DNA of 7,198 bases from a bacterium (GTDB taxonomy: Bacteria > Patescibacteriota > Minisyncoccia > Phycocordibacterales > SBAW01). A model generated the notes under the pieces. It saw nothing but the letters and a program-made list of their open reading frames with translations. It made no database searches and was not told where the DNA came from. A program made the translations under genes and the position numbers. Every line of letters begins with the position of its first letter. Positions within the stretch are counted from its first letter, which is position 1. Shown one piece after another: positions 1 to 5,445 of this stretch. Location of the stretch: positions 1 to 7,198 of the forward strand of contig JAKALC010000034.1 of assembly GCA_021813335.1 (NCBI GenBank), in the 5' to 3' direction.

Positions 1-1
1 A

Positions 2-217
2 CTGATAGGGCTCATCTTCGTGCTCGGCATCGAGATACGCTTCACATCGCTCCTTCTCCTCTTCTGGCTTTCGCTGTCGCTCTGGTACTTCGGCGAGGTC
101 GTCTGGCCGCACCTCATCCTCATCGGCATACCCGTCGCCTTCATCTTCTACGGCTACGACCGCTACTCGCTCGAAGGATATTTCTTCAAGAGAGGCGGGC
201 GTGAACCCGTCCTGTAG
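2..217 (+). CDS. C-terminal part of an integral membrane protein, cut by the window start
   Basis: The frame is open from base 2 to the TAG at 215-217, so the visible 71 residues are the end of a longer protein whose start lies outside the window. An internal GTG at 20 could only give a 65-residue product and has no visible ribosome binding site. The visible part has two strongly hydrophobic stretches: one through the LLLLFWLSLSLWYFG segment and one through HLILIGIPVAFIFYGY. They are separated by a short polar turn and followed by a basic, glycine-rich tail ending GGREPVL, which suggests a cytoplasmic C-terminus. I do not recognise the family. It ends one base before the stop of the convergent gene at 219-596, so the two 3' ends abut without a visible terminator. 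Confidence 0.6.
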   Translation: MIGLIFVLGIEIRFTSLLLLFWLSLSLWYFGEVVWPHLILIGIPVAFIFYGYDRYSLEGYFFKRGGREPVL

Positions 218-218
218 C

Positions 219-596
219 TTAGCGCTCGCCCTGCTCGAGCTTCTCGCGCATAGCCGCGGTGTCGGCCGCGATATCGGCGAGCGTCTCTTGTTCCGAGCGG
301 ACTTCGGCTTCCATTTTTTCGAACAGTTTTTCTTCCTTTCGACGGCCGGAGAGGAAGACTTCTTCGTGAATAAAGAACGAGACGAGAAGCCCGGTCAAGA
401 GGAGGATGACGGCGCCGACGACGATGGAGCCGGGGCCGAAGAGCACCGGGACAAGCCCCGCCGTCTCCCACACTCCCTTCCACAAGAGGATGATGCCGAC
501 CGCCCCGATGAACGCGTAGACAATGGGGCGCCGGCTCAGCGCGATCCTCACCGAGTCTTCCAGCTTGTCGAAAAATCGGACGATATCCTTGAGCAT
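219..596 (-). CDS. Small membrane protein with two TM segments and a C-terminal coiled coil
   Basis: This 125-residue protein has an amphipathic N-terminus (MLKDIVRFFDKLEDSVR). Two hydrophobic segments follow at about residues 25-40 and 55-76, with a tryptophan- and glycine-containing loop between them. A charged tail rich in E, K and R (about 85-122) has heptad-like spacing and no proline, so it is probably a cytoplasmic coiled coil. The ATG start (594-596 on the plus strand) is preceded on the minus strand by AGGA about 11 bases upstream, a weak ribosome binding site. A -10-like TACAAT (618-623) lies upstream. No catalytic motif is visible. The architecture suits a small envelope scaffold or an oligomerising membrane protein, but that is inference. 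Proteins of this type are, as I recall, common and uncharacterised in Parcubacteria. Confidence 0.75.
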   Translation of the reverse strand: MLKDIVRFFDKLEDSVRIALSRRPIVYAFIGAVGIILLWKGVWETAGLVPVLFGPGSIVVGAVILLLTGLLVSFFIHEEVFLSGRRKEEKLFEKMEAEVRSEQETLADIAADTAAMREKLEQGER

Positions 597-617
597 ACGT
601 AGTGAGATCCTGCCGCT

Positions 618-623
618 ATTGTA
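618..623 (-). promoter_or_regulatory. Candidate -10 box for the 219-596 gene
   Basis: On the minus strand the hexamer reads TACAAT, about 22 bases upstream of the ATG. No convincing -35 box lies 16-18 bases further upstream, so this is a -10-only call. Confidence 0.4.
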
Positions 624-725
624 CTACTTCTTTCCGCTTGCCGGACGAGGCACCTGCGGCAGTTGCGCTCCGGCCCCGGCAAGAGTAGTCTCTCCGGAGC
701 AGTACCCCCCACCCAACGGAAAGCG

Positions 726-731
726 AGGAGG
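726..731 (+). promoter_or_regulatory. Strong Shine-Dalgarno that fixes the L,D-transpeptidase start
   Basis: AGGAGG sits six bases before the ATG at 738. It selects this start over an in-frame upstream GTG at 663. The upstream frame would add 25 basic, low-complexity residues in front of a normal signal peptide. Confidence 0.8.
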
Positions 732-737
732 AAAAGG

Positions 738-1172
738 ATGGAACTGTCAAAAGCGGTGTTCGCCGTTTGGCTTATCGGTCTCGGCTTTTTCAACACCCCG
801 GCCGAAGCCCGGGCCCGCGTCTTCGTGGAAGTCTCCCTATCGGCGCAGACGATGCATATCTCCGTCGACGGGCAGGAGGCCTACGTATGGCCCGTCTCGA
901 CGGGGCGCCGCGGCCATCGGACCCCGGCGGGAACCTACCATCCGTACTGGCTCGATCAGCATCACCGATCGAAGCTCTATCACGATGTTCCGATGCCGTA
1001 CTCCGTCTTCTTCAACGGCGACATCGCGATACACGGCACGAACGAGGTCTCGCGGCTCGGCCATCCCGCCTCGCACGGATGCGTCCGGCTCGCCACGAAG
1101 AACGCCGCCACACTGTTCAAGCTCGTGCGGAAATACGGGATGAAAGAAACCGATATCGTCGTTACGAACTGA
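738..1172 (+). CDS. Secreted L,D-transpeptidase, minimal YkuD-domain protein
   Basis: This 144-residue protein starts with a signal peptide (MELSKAVFAVWLIGLGFFNTPAEARA, likely cut near residue 24-26), followed by a single YkuD/ErfK catalytic domain. The signature is clear: the IHGT histidine at residue 99 and SHGCVR at 112-117 with the nucleophilic Cys115. Upstream is the STGRRGHRTPAGTY segment typical of the family. Enzymes of this family cross-link peptidoglycan stem peptides (3-3 links) or attach proteins to them, outside the membrane, through a cysteine acyl-enzyme. There is no SH3, LysM or peptidoglycan-binding module, so it is near the minimum size for the family. The AGGAGG at 726-731 fixes the start. 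A rho-independent terminator follows the TGA by about 28 bases, so the gene ends its own transcript. Its exact physiological substrate cannot be told from sequence. Confidence 0.92.
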   Translation: MELSKAVFAVWLIGLGFFNTPAEARARVFVEVSLSAQTMHISVDGQEAYVWPVSTGRRGHRTPAGTYHPYWLDQHHRSKLYHDVPMPYSVFFNGDIAIHGTNEVSRLGHPASHGCVRLATKNAATLFKLVRKYGMKETDIVVTN

Positions 1173-1200
1173 ACACGATATCCGCACTTCGCGCGACGGC

Positions 1201-1236
1201 AAGCCGGCCCGCTCACGGGGCCGGCTTTTTCTTTTT
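1201..1236 (+). terminator. Rho-independent terminator after the L,D-transpeptidase gene
   Basis: The arms AAGCCGGCCC (1201-1210) and GGGCCGGCTT (1218-1227) pair perfectly over 10 bp around a 7-base loop. They run into TTTTT, C, TTTTT. The T tract is on the plus strand only. Confidence 0.93.
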
Positions 1237-1334
1237 CGTAGGGAGAGGATTCCGAGGGAAACAGGGGATAGCGACTTTTTTCTCCGAGCCTTGAGCCAAG
1301 GGTATTGCAAATACGTTGAGACCTTGCCCCGTGA

Positions 1335-1363
1335 ATATTGACATAAATGTAATATCTGATATT
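1335..1363. promoter_or_regulatory. Overlapping dyads on the 1407-1799 promoter; possible operator
   Basis: Two symmetric elements lie side by side. At 1335-1355, ATATT-G-ACAT pairs with ATGT-AATAT around AA, a 9-bp dyad with one bulged G, covering the -35 box. At 1351-1363, AATATC-T-GATATT is a perfect 6-bp inverted repeat between the -35 and -10 boxes that overlaps the -10. They could be operator half-sites. AT-rich promoter DNA also forms such dyads by chance, so the regulatory reading is inference. Confidence 0.35.
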
Positions 1364-1365
1364 AT
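1338..1365 (+). promoter_or_regulatory. Strong sigma-70-like promoter for the 1407-1799 gene
   Basis: A perfect -35 TTGACA (1338-1343) is followed after 16 bases by a -10 TATTAT (1360-1365). This predicts a transcript start near 1372 and a leader of about 35 bases carrying AAGGAG. It is among the best-matching promoters in the window, and two dyads overlap it. Confidence 0.78.
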
Positions 1366-1406
1366 CTTCCCAGACATCGCCTCTTTAAGTTTAAGGAGAA
1401 GGTCAA

Positions 1407-1799
1407 ATGGCCCGATCGTTCGAAGTAAGCTCTCCCGACAAGAAAGTTGGGGATGCTATCCCCTTCTTTGAAGCCGAGAACATTGCGTCGTTCAACACCC
1501 AATCGAGCTTTGCTGATTTGGCACTCGGCAAAGAGCCGCTATACCGAAACGGCATCTTGGGTCTTCTGGGGCTTCGCAAAGCAAGACCTTATGTGGGGCG
1601 GCTCGAGATTTTCCGTTATGACGACGGCGGCAGGATTATCGACCACGGCGACGGCATATGGACCCTCCGGGTATATGGCAGAAGATATCTCGGCCCGATG
1701 AGGCGTGTTGCTGACAACCTCAGTAGAAGGTTCGATGTGGATATAAGGATAATTTCCTACGACGAAGAGCGTCAGGAAATATTTAACTGGGCTGGATAA
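1407..1799 (+). CDS. Hypothetical protein, 130 residues, isolated AT-richer gene
   Basis: I do not recognise this protein. The ATG at 1407 is preceded by AAGGAG (1393-1398) with an eight-base spacer, and the gene has a strong promoter and its own terminator, so it is very likely real and expressed. The protein is soluble, with no signal peptide or membrane segment. The first 30 residues are polar and probably loose. Residues about 63-130 alternate hydrophobic and charged residues in a way that suggests a compact alpha/beta fold: RLEIFRYDDGGRIID, then GIWTLRVYGRRYLGPMRRVADNLSRRF, then VDIRIISYDEERQEIFNW. It holds no cysteine or obvious catalytic motif. Base composition differs from the neighbours: 1441-1500 is 50% G+C, while 2401-2460 inside the dehydratase gene is about 67%. 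That is consistent with recent acquisition or with selection on a highly expressed gene. Nothing nearby reveals its job. Confidence 0.82.
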   Translation: MARSFEVSSPDKKVGDAIPFFEAENIASFNTQSSFADLALGKEPLYRNGILGLLGLRKARPYVGRLEIFRYDDGGRIIDHGDGIWTLRVYGRRYLGPMRRVADNLSRRFDVDIRIISYDEERQEIFNWAG

Positions 1800-1815
1800 C
1801 AAACAGCAACAGCAC

Positions 1816-1850
1816 CCCCACGACTAAAACGATTGTCGTGGGGAGTTTTT
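1816..1850 (+). terminator. Rho-independent terminator after the 1407-1799 gene
   Basis: CCCCACGAC (1816-1824) pairs with GTCGTGGGG (1835-1843) over 9 bp around a 10-base loop, followed by AG and TTTTT (1846-1850). The opposite strand has no T tract, so it works for the plus-strand gene only. Confidence 0.9.
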
Positions 1851-1907
1851 CTATAAATTTCCATTGGAAGAATGTGCACATCCGATAAGCAGGCGGTGGA
1901 GAGGGCG

Positions 1908-2186
1908 TCAGCCGCCGTAGGTGATCGAGAAGTCGCCGAAGCGGTCCGAGGGCTCGCGCCACTCGCTCTCTACCCGCTCGACGTGGGAGAGCATCGAGCC
2001 CCGCCGGAGCGCCGCGAGGAGTTTCTCAAGCGGCGCCCGCTCCCCCTGCGCCGCGACCTCGACGGACCCGTCCTCAAGATTCCTTACGAAGCCCGTAAGG
2101 CCGAGCCGGCGCGCGGTGCGGCGGGTGAAGTCGCGGAACAAGACCATTTGGACCCGGCCGAAGACGCGCGCGCGAAGCTCTTCCAT
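1908..2186 (-). CDS. acyP: Acylphosphatase
   Basis: With the start at the ATG ending at 2186 the protein has 92 residues, the normal acylphosphatase length. It opens directly into the first strand (MEELRARVFGRVQMVLFRDF). The family signature is clear: GRVQxVxFR with the phosphate-binding Arg18, then LGLTGFVRNLEDGSVEVAAQG with the catalytic Asn36. A family-type SHVERVESEWREP segment and an F-x-I-x-Y end follow. The enzyme hydrolyses the carboxyl-phosphate bond of acylphosphates in the cytoplasm. The usual GRVQGV glycine is replaced by methionine, a variant I associate with Patescibacteria. An in-frame ATG 13 codons upstream (ending at 2225) would add MPESTSGWYHTVD and leave only 11 bases to the divergent dehydratase gene. 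Neither start has a clear ribosome binding site, so the start is less certain than the identity. Confidence 0.88.
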   Translation of the reverse strand: MEELRARVFGRVQMVLFRDFTRRTARRLGLTGFVRNLEDGSVEVAAQGERAPLEKLLAALRRGSMLSHVERVESEWREPSDRFGDFSITYGG

Positions 2187-2224
2187 ATCCACCGTATGGT
2201 ACCACCCCGAGGTACTTTCGGGCA

Positions 2225-2230
2225 TACAAT
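2225..2230 (+). promoter_or_regulatory. Candidate -10 box for the NAD(P)HX dehydratase gene
   Basis: TACAAT (2225-2230) lies six bases before the ATG at 2237, so a start at the usual distance would fall on the initiation codon and give a leaderless transcript. No -35 match or Shine-Dalgarno is visible. On the minus strand CATAGT (2235-2240) could serve the acylphosphatase gene in the same way. Confidence 0.38.
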
Positions 2231-2236
2231 TGAACT

Positions 2237-2974
2237 ATGGCGCAACGCGTTCTCGTGGTCGGCGGCTCGGAAGAGTATGTCGGTGCCGTGTATCTCGCGG
2301 CGATCGCGGCGCTTCGCTCCGGCGCGGAGTCGGTCGTCGTGATGGCGCCCGAGAAGGTCGCGTGGGCGCTCAATGCGCTCTCGCCCGATCTTATGACGCG
2401 CAAGCTGCCGGGCGGCTGCCTCTCGAGCGCGCACCGCGGGGAGATAGATCACTATCTCGAGACCGCCGATGTTCTTCTTCTCGGCAATGGCGCCGGCGTC
2501 CGCGACGAAACGGCCTCCCTTATGCGTTCGCTTATGGCTCTGCCCATCGCGAAGGTCGCGGACGCCGACGCGCTCAAGGTTCTTCGCGACAATGACATAC
2601 AAAACGCGATCCTCACGCCGAACGAGGGCGAGTGGGCGTTTCTCTGCGAACGCAACGACATCGCGGCGCTTCTCGCGCGCGGGAACGTCATCGTGAAGAA
2701 GGGCGACGAGGCCGAAATTCTCTCCGGCAAAGAGCGCCGTCCCCTCCCCGAAGCCAATCCGGGCCTCGCGAAAGCCGGTATGGGCGATGTTCTCGCCGGA
2801 CTCTGCGCCGGGTTCCTCGCGCAAGGCCTGACGCTCCTTGAGGCGGCTGAGCGCGCGGTCGAGATCGGCAGCCAAGCCGCCCGCGCCCTTACCGAACAAG
2901 CGGGTGGTTACTACTTCCTCGCGAGCGAACTCGCGCGCGAAGTCGAAAATTCCAGGGCGCGCGGGCTCAAATGA
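2237..2974 (+). CDS. nnrD: ADP/ATP-dependent NAD(P)H-hydrate dehydratase, stand-alone domain
   Basis: This 245-residue cytoplasmic protein belongs to the NnrD/CARKD branch of the ribokinase-like fold. The branch converts the damaged cofactor NAD(P)H hydrate back to NAD(P)H at the cost of a nucleotide. Landmarks in order are: an N-terminal GG..EYVGA..LAAIAALRSGA segment (9-30); GNGAG (83-87); ADALKVL (109-115); TPNEGE (127-132), equivalent to TPHxGE; VIVKKGDEAEILSG (151-164); and NPGLAKAGMGDVLAG (174-188) with the expected catalytic Asp184. GMGD replaces the usual GTGD/GSGD, and Asn replaces His in TPHxGE. The epimerase domain found in the fused bacterial enzyme is absent and not seen nearby. 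There is no Shine-Dalgarno, and the -10-like TACAAT suggests a leaderless message. It diverges from the acylphosphatase gene and ends 27 bases before the convergent DUF5666-type gene. Confidence 0.87.
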   Translation: MAQRVLVVGGSEEYVGAVYLAAIAALRSGAESVVVMAPEKVAWALNALSPDLMTRKLPGGCLSSAHRGEIDHYLETADVLLLGNGAGVRDETASLMRSLMALPIAKVADADALKVLRDNDIQNAILTPNEGEWAFLCERNDIAALLARGNVIVKKGDEAEILSGKERRPLPEANPGLAKAGMGDVLAGLCAGFLAQGLTLLEAAERAVEIGSQAARALTEQAGGYYFLASELAREVENSRARGLK

Positions 2975-3001
2975 GCGTAAAGGCGACCGCCGAGCAGATG
3001 A

Positions 3002-3883
3002 TCAGAAATTGAGATCGCGCAGCAGAATGGCGTCGATCTCCGAGAGATTCGTCTGGCGTATCGAACCGTAGAAGCGCACCGTGTCCCCCGCCATAAACCG
3101 CAAGAGGCCGACCGCGCCCCGCGCCCGGTTGACGACGCCCGCCCCGGCTGAAAGGTACACCGTGTAGTCGGTTCCGTTCACGCTGGCGACGATCGAGGTC
3201 GGCAGCGTCGTCCCGGCGACGCTCTTGAGCGTGCCCTGGAAGTTGCGCGGGGTGAAGAGCGCCTTGGTCTGATAGACCGAGACCGAGGAAGCCGTGAGCG
3301 TGTTCGAGGTGTAATCGTACGCCCCGGAGGCGGCGAGTATCCAGTCGCCGACCGCGAGGTCGCCCGTGCCGATCGTGCGCAGGCCCTTTTGTATCGTCGT
3401 CGTCGAAGTAAGGACGACGGCCGTGTTCCCGAAGGTCTTGTTGGCAAGGACGAACGAGGGTACCGCGAGGTTGATGCTCGTGATGCTGCCCGCAAGACTC
3501 TTCGACTCGACCTGGAGCGACGAGTCGTGGATATTCGTCGCGTTGACGACAAGAGCGCCGTCGCTCGGCGAGAGCGTGCCGGTAACGCTGAGGGTATCCC
3601 CTTCCTGGATGTCGGCGCTCGTGGCGACTTCGCCGTGGTCCTTGGTGACGACGGTCGTGTCGTGCGCGAGGACCGTGACGCGGATAAAGGCGCCGTTCCA
3701 CGTAATGCGACAAAAAAGGTTCGAGGCGCCGCCTTTCTGCATCACGTATACGTTCGAGGCCGTGAACGAGCCGTCGGGAGCGATATGGATCTCGGACGGT
3801 ATGTCGGCATAGGCCGGCGCCGCGAGCAGGAAGAGCGCGGCGGCCAGAGCGGCGGAACAATGTCGTGCGATGGCTGACGTCAT
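3002..3883 (-). CDS. Exported protein with three DUF5666-like beta repeats
   Basis: The chosen ATG (3881-3883 on the plus strand) gives 293 residues that begin with a classical signal peptide: MTSAIARH, a hydrophobic core of A and L, and AYA|D with cleavage after residue 26. The frame stays open upstream to about 4138, but that extension crosses the divergent promoter region and lacks a signal. The mature protein is rich in T, S, V and G and looks all-beta. Three similar units each end in a G-D turn: EGDTLSVTGTL (94-104), VGDWILAASG (178-187) and AGDTVRFYGSIR (265-276). Two of the units open with a G-S-I or G-T-L strand, which matches the DUF5666 pattern. The function is unknown; a surface or periplasm-equivalent binding protein is plausible. 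No clear Shine-Dalgarno precedes the start. An extended -10 lies about 58 bases upstream. Confidence 0.82.
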   Translation of the reverse strand: MTSAIARHCSAALAAALFLLAAPAYADIPSEIHIAPDGSFTASNVYVMQKGGASNLFCRITWNGAFIRVTVLAHDTTVVTKDHGEVATSADIQEGDTLSVTGTLSPSDGALVVNATNIHDSSLQVESKSLAGSITSINLAVPSFVLANKTFGNTAVVLTSTTTIQKGLRTIGTGDLAVGDWILAASGAYDYTSNTLTASSVSVYQTKALFTPRNFQGTLKSVAGTTLPTSIVASVNGTDYTVYLSAGAGVVNRARGAVGLLRFMAGDTVRFYGSIRQTNLSEIDAILLRDLNF

Positions 3884-3940
3884 TAGTGTTGCATTATTTT
3901 TGAGCGCGCCCCGGGAGCGACCCCGCGCGGCGTATCCGAC

Positions 3941-3949
3941 ATAGTACCA
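3941..3949 (-). promoter_or_regulatory. Candidate extended -10 for the DUF5666-type gene
   Basis: On the minus strand the sequence reads TGG-TACTAT, an extended -10. It predicts a transcript start near 3934 and a GC-rich leader of about 50 bases. No good -35 is visible, as is common for extended -10 promoters. Confidence 0.45.
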
Positions 3950-3992
3950 CGCGGCCCTTCTTCTCGCCGCTCGCGGCGCCGCGTTATGAAAA

Positions 3993-4021
3993 TTGACTAT
4001 ATATAGAGAGTATGGTATAGT
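3993..4021 (+). promoter_or_regulatory. Strong promoter for the GtrA-type gene
   Basis: The -35 TTGACT (3993-3998), a 17-base spacer and the -10 TATAGT (4016-4021) preceded by TGG form a near-consensus extended promoter. Transcription should begin near 4028. This rules out the in-frame TTG at 4021 as a start and leaves a leader of about 38 bases that carries the ribosome binding site. Confidence 0.82.
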
Positions 4022-4052
4022 TGTTCGAGACCCGCCGCGGCGCGGCGCCTGA

Positions 4053-4058
4053 AAGGAG
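4053..4058 (+). promoter_or_regulatory. Shine-Dalgarno that fixes a GTG start for the GtrA-type gene
   Basis: AAGGAG sits seven bases before the GTG at 4066, the only start downstream of the predicted transcript start with good spacing. Confidence 0.8.
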
Positions 4059-4065
4059 TTTCGGA

Positions 4066-4494
4066 GTGCGGAAATCCACCCCTGAAATACGGGAAGGCCT
4101 TCTCGAAGTCGTACGCTTCTGTCTCGTCGGCGCGGCAAGCGCCGCCGTCGACGCGGCGACCCTGTACGCGCTGACCGAGTACGCCGGCATCTTTTATCTC
4201 ACGTCATCGATCGCGGCCTTCGTCGCGTCGTACGCCGTGAGTTTCTGGTTCCAGAAACGCTGGACTTTTCGAAGCCGCGGGATGAAGAATGTCGGACGGC
4301 AGCTTTGCTGGCACCTTTCGCTCCAACTCTTCAATCTGGCTCTCAATACGGCGTTTTTGGCGCTTCTCGTGGAAGTCCTGCACCTGTGGTATATCGCGGC
4401 GCAGCTCATCACGAACGTGCCGATCGCCGCGTGGACCTTCATCGCGACGCGGTGGATATTCACCCGTCTGTCCCCGGACGGATCGCTTCCTTGA
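4066..4494 (+). CDS. GtrA-family polytopic membrane protein
   Basis: From the GTG at 4066 the protein has 142 residues, typical of GtrA proteins. Four hydrophobic helices can be placed: VVRFCLVGAASAAVDAATLYAL, FYLTSSIAAFVASYAVSFWF, SLQLFNLALNTAFLALLVEVL and LWYIAAQLITNVPIAAWTFIATRWIF. The family signature is present as FCLVGAASAAVDAA near the N-terminus and SFWFQKRWTFR after helix 2. GtrA proteins are thought to help move lipid-linked sugars (undecaprenyl-phosphate glucose in the founding phage system) across the membrane for decoration of surface polymers. No GtrB-like glycosyltransferase is adjacent, so the substrate is unknown. It has its own promoter upstream. Its last seven codons and stop form part of the terminator stem. 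Confidence 0.88.
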   Translation: MRKSTPEIREGLLEVVRFCLVGAASAAVDAATLYALTEYAGIFYLTSSIAAFVASYAVSFWFQKRWTFRSRGMKNVGRQLCWHLSLQLFNLALNTAFLALLVEVLHLWYIAAQLITNVPIAAWTFIATRWIFTRLSPDGSLP

Positions 4495-4533
4495 AGCGAT
4501 CCGTCCGGGGATTTTCTTTTTCTTTTCTTTTTC
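4472..4533 (+). terminator. Rho-independent terminator overlapping the end of the GtrA gene
   Basis: A perfect 17-bp stem pairs 4472-4488 with 4494-4510 (it begins CCCCGGACGG and ends CCGTCCGGGG) around the 5-base loop CCTTG. It is followed by ATTTT and repeated T4-5 tracts split by single Cs up to 4533. The left arm and loop are coding, and the A of the TGA stop is the first base of the right arm. Confidence 0.95.
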
Positions 4534-4576
4534 AAAGAGCGGCGGGCCGCCGCGTCTTACCCCGTTTCGTCCCGCC

Positions 4577-4604
4577 TTGTTCGGACGGCGCCGAGCGGTA
4601 TACT
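4577..4604 (+). promoter_or_regulatory. Promoter for the polysaccharide deacetylase gene
   Basis: The -10 TATACT (4599-4604) lies 16 bases after a weak -35 TTGTTC (4577-4582). The predicted start near 4611 gives a leader of about 34 bases ending in GGAGGAGG. The surrounding 14-mer GCGGTATACTGCCG recurs at 6540-6553. Confidence 0.6.
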
Positions 4605-4644
4605 GCCGGCAGACCGCATACCACATAGACACGGAGGAGGAGCT

Positions 4645-5358
4645 ATGGTCTCGAGTTCGTTTCTTCGGCAACTGTTCGTCGTGCTCGTATATGTGAGCAG
4701 CCCGGTCGCCTTGGCCGCCGCCGCGCGCAAGACCGCGGATCTTCACACGGAGCCCGGTCCCGCGGCGCGGAAGAGTCCTTCGGAGAAAGCGGCGGGATGC
4801 CGGTGCGTCGCCCTGACGTTCGACGACGGGCCCGACAAACGCACCACTCCTCGCCTGCTCGACATTCTCTCCCGCGAGGGAGTGAAGGCCACGTTCTACC
4901 TTGTCGGCTCGCGCATCGCCGGAGCGCGCGGCGTGGTGCGAGAGATGCGCGACGAGGGCCACGAGATCGGCAATCACTCGTGGGACCATCGGGAACTGAC
5001 GCGCCTCTCGCCGGAGCGCGTCCTGCAAGAGATCCGTTCGACGGACGAAGCCATCGAGGCGGCGACCGGCGCGCGGCCCCAAACGCTGCGCGCGCCGTAC
5101 GGCAGCCTCGATCGGGCCGTAAGAAAGGACTTCAAGCGGCCGTTCATCGCCTGGGATATCGATACGCTTGATTGGAAGTACCACTCCGTATCCCGCATAA
5201 CGGCCACGGTTCTTTCCGAGAGCCGCCCCGGCTCCATCATCCTCTTGCACGACATCCATCGCACGACCGTCGATGCGGTCGAGGGGATCATCGATGGGCT
5301 GCGGTCGCGGGGATTCTCATTCGTGACCGTGTCGCAGCTCCTGCATCCGAAGGGCTGA
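4645..5358 (+). CDS. Exported polysaccharide deacetylase, NodB homology domain
   Basis: The 237-residue protein starts with a hydrophobic segment (about 7-26, ending VALAAAARK) that is either a signal peptide or an N-terminal anchor. A linker leads into a carbohydrate esterase family 4 catalytic domain (about 53-235). All five family motifs are visible: TFDDGPD (58-64; Asp60 catalytic base, Asp61 metal ligand), HSWDH (111-115; metal-binding His111 and His115), RAPYG (149-153), DIDTLDW (171-177) and LLHD (200-203; His202). The enzyme is expected to remove acetyl groups from N-acetylated sugars of peptidoglycan or another surface glycan outside the membrane, with a divalent metal. GGAGGAGG (4633-4640) before the ATG supports the start. 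It is a single-gene unit with its own promoter and terminator. The glycan substrate cannot be read from sequence. Confidence 0.93.
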   Translation: MVSSSFLRQLFVVLVYVSSPVALAAAARKTADLHTEPGPAARKSPSEKAAGCRCVALTFDDGPDKRTTPRLLDILSREGVKATFYLVGSRIAGARGVVREMRDEGHEIGNHSWDHRELTRLSPERVLQEIRSTDEAIEAATGARPQTLRAPYGSLDRAVRKDFKRPFIAWDIDTLDWKYHSVSRITATVLSESRPGSIILLHDIHRTTVDAVEGIIDGLRSRGFSFVTVSQLLHPKG

Positions 5359-5382
5359 AGCGAAGCCGAAGCCCGACAGAAC

Positions 5383-5410
5383 ATCGCGCCCCTCGAGAGG
5401 CGCGATTTTT
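5383..5410 (+). terminator. Rho-independent terminator after the deacetylase gene
   Basis: ATCGCGCC (5383-5390) pairs with GGCGCGAT (5399-5406) around an 8-base loop, followed by a T run to 5410. The opposite strand lacks a T tract, so it does not serve the convergent nitroreductase gene. Confidence 0.88.
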
Positions 5411-5445
5411 CATTCGGACCGCTTCATCATTCCGGGCGACCGGCT

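Noticed and set aside
1237..1334. Hidden RNA gene or small ORF between the L,D-transpeptidase terminator and the next promoter
   Set aside because: Only a weak GTATT-GCA-AATAC hairpin (1301-1313) is visible, with no ribosome binding site plus frame and no strong structure.
2965..2976. GCTCA-AA-TGAGC dyad over the dehydratase stop as a terminator
   Set aside because: The stem has only 5 bp and no T tract follows on either strand.
2967..3860. Second minus-strand open frame through the DUF5666-type gene
   Set aside because: The product is R- and H-rich with no signal or repeats. The other frame has a signal peptide and three similar beta units.
3884..4138. N-terminal extension of the DUF5666-type protein by 85 residues
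   Set aside because: It would run through the strong plus-strand GtrA promoter and the start of that gene, is very basic, and would bury a normal signal peptide inside the protein.
4204..5259. Long minus-strand open frame opposite GtrA and the deacetylase
   Set aside because: It is rich in R, G and D with no domain pattern and runs antisense to two genes with full family motifs and across a strong terminator. High GC content explains the open frame.
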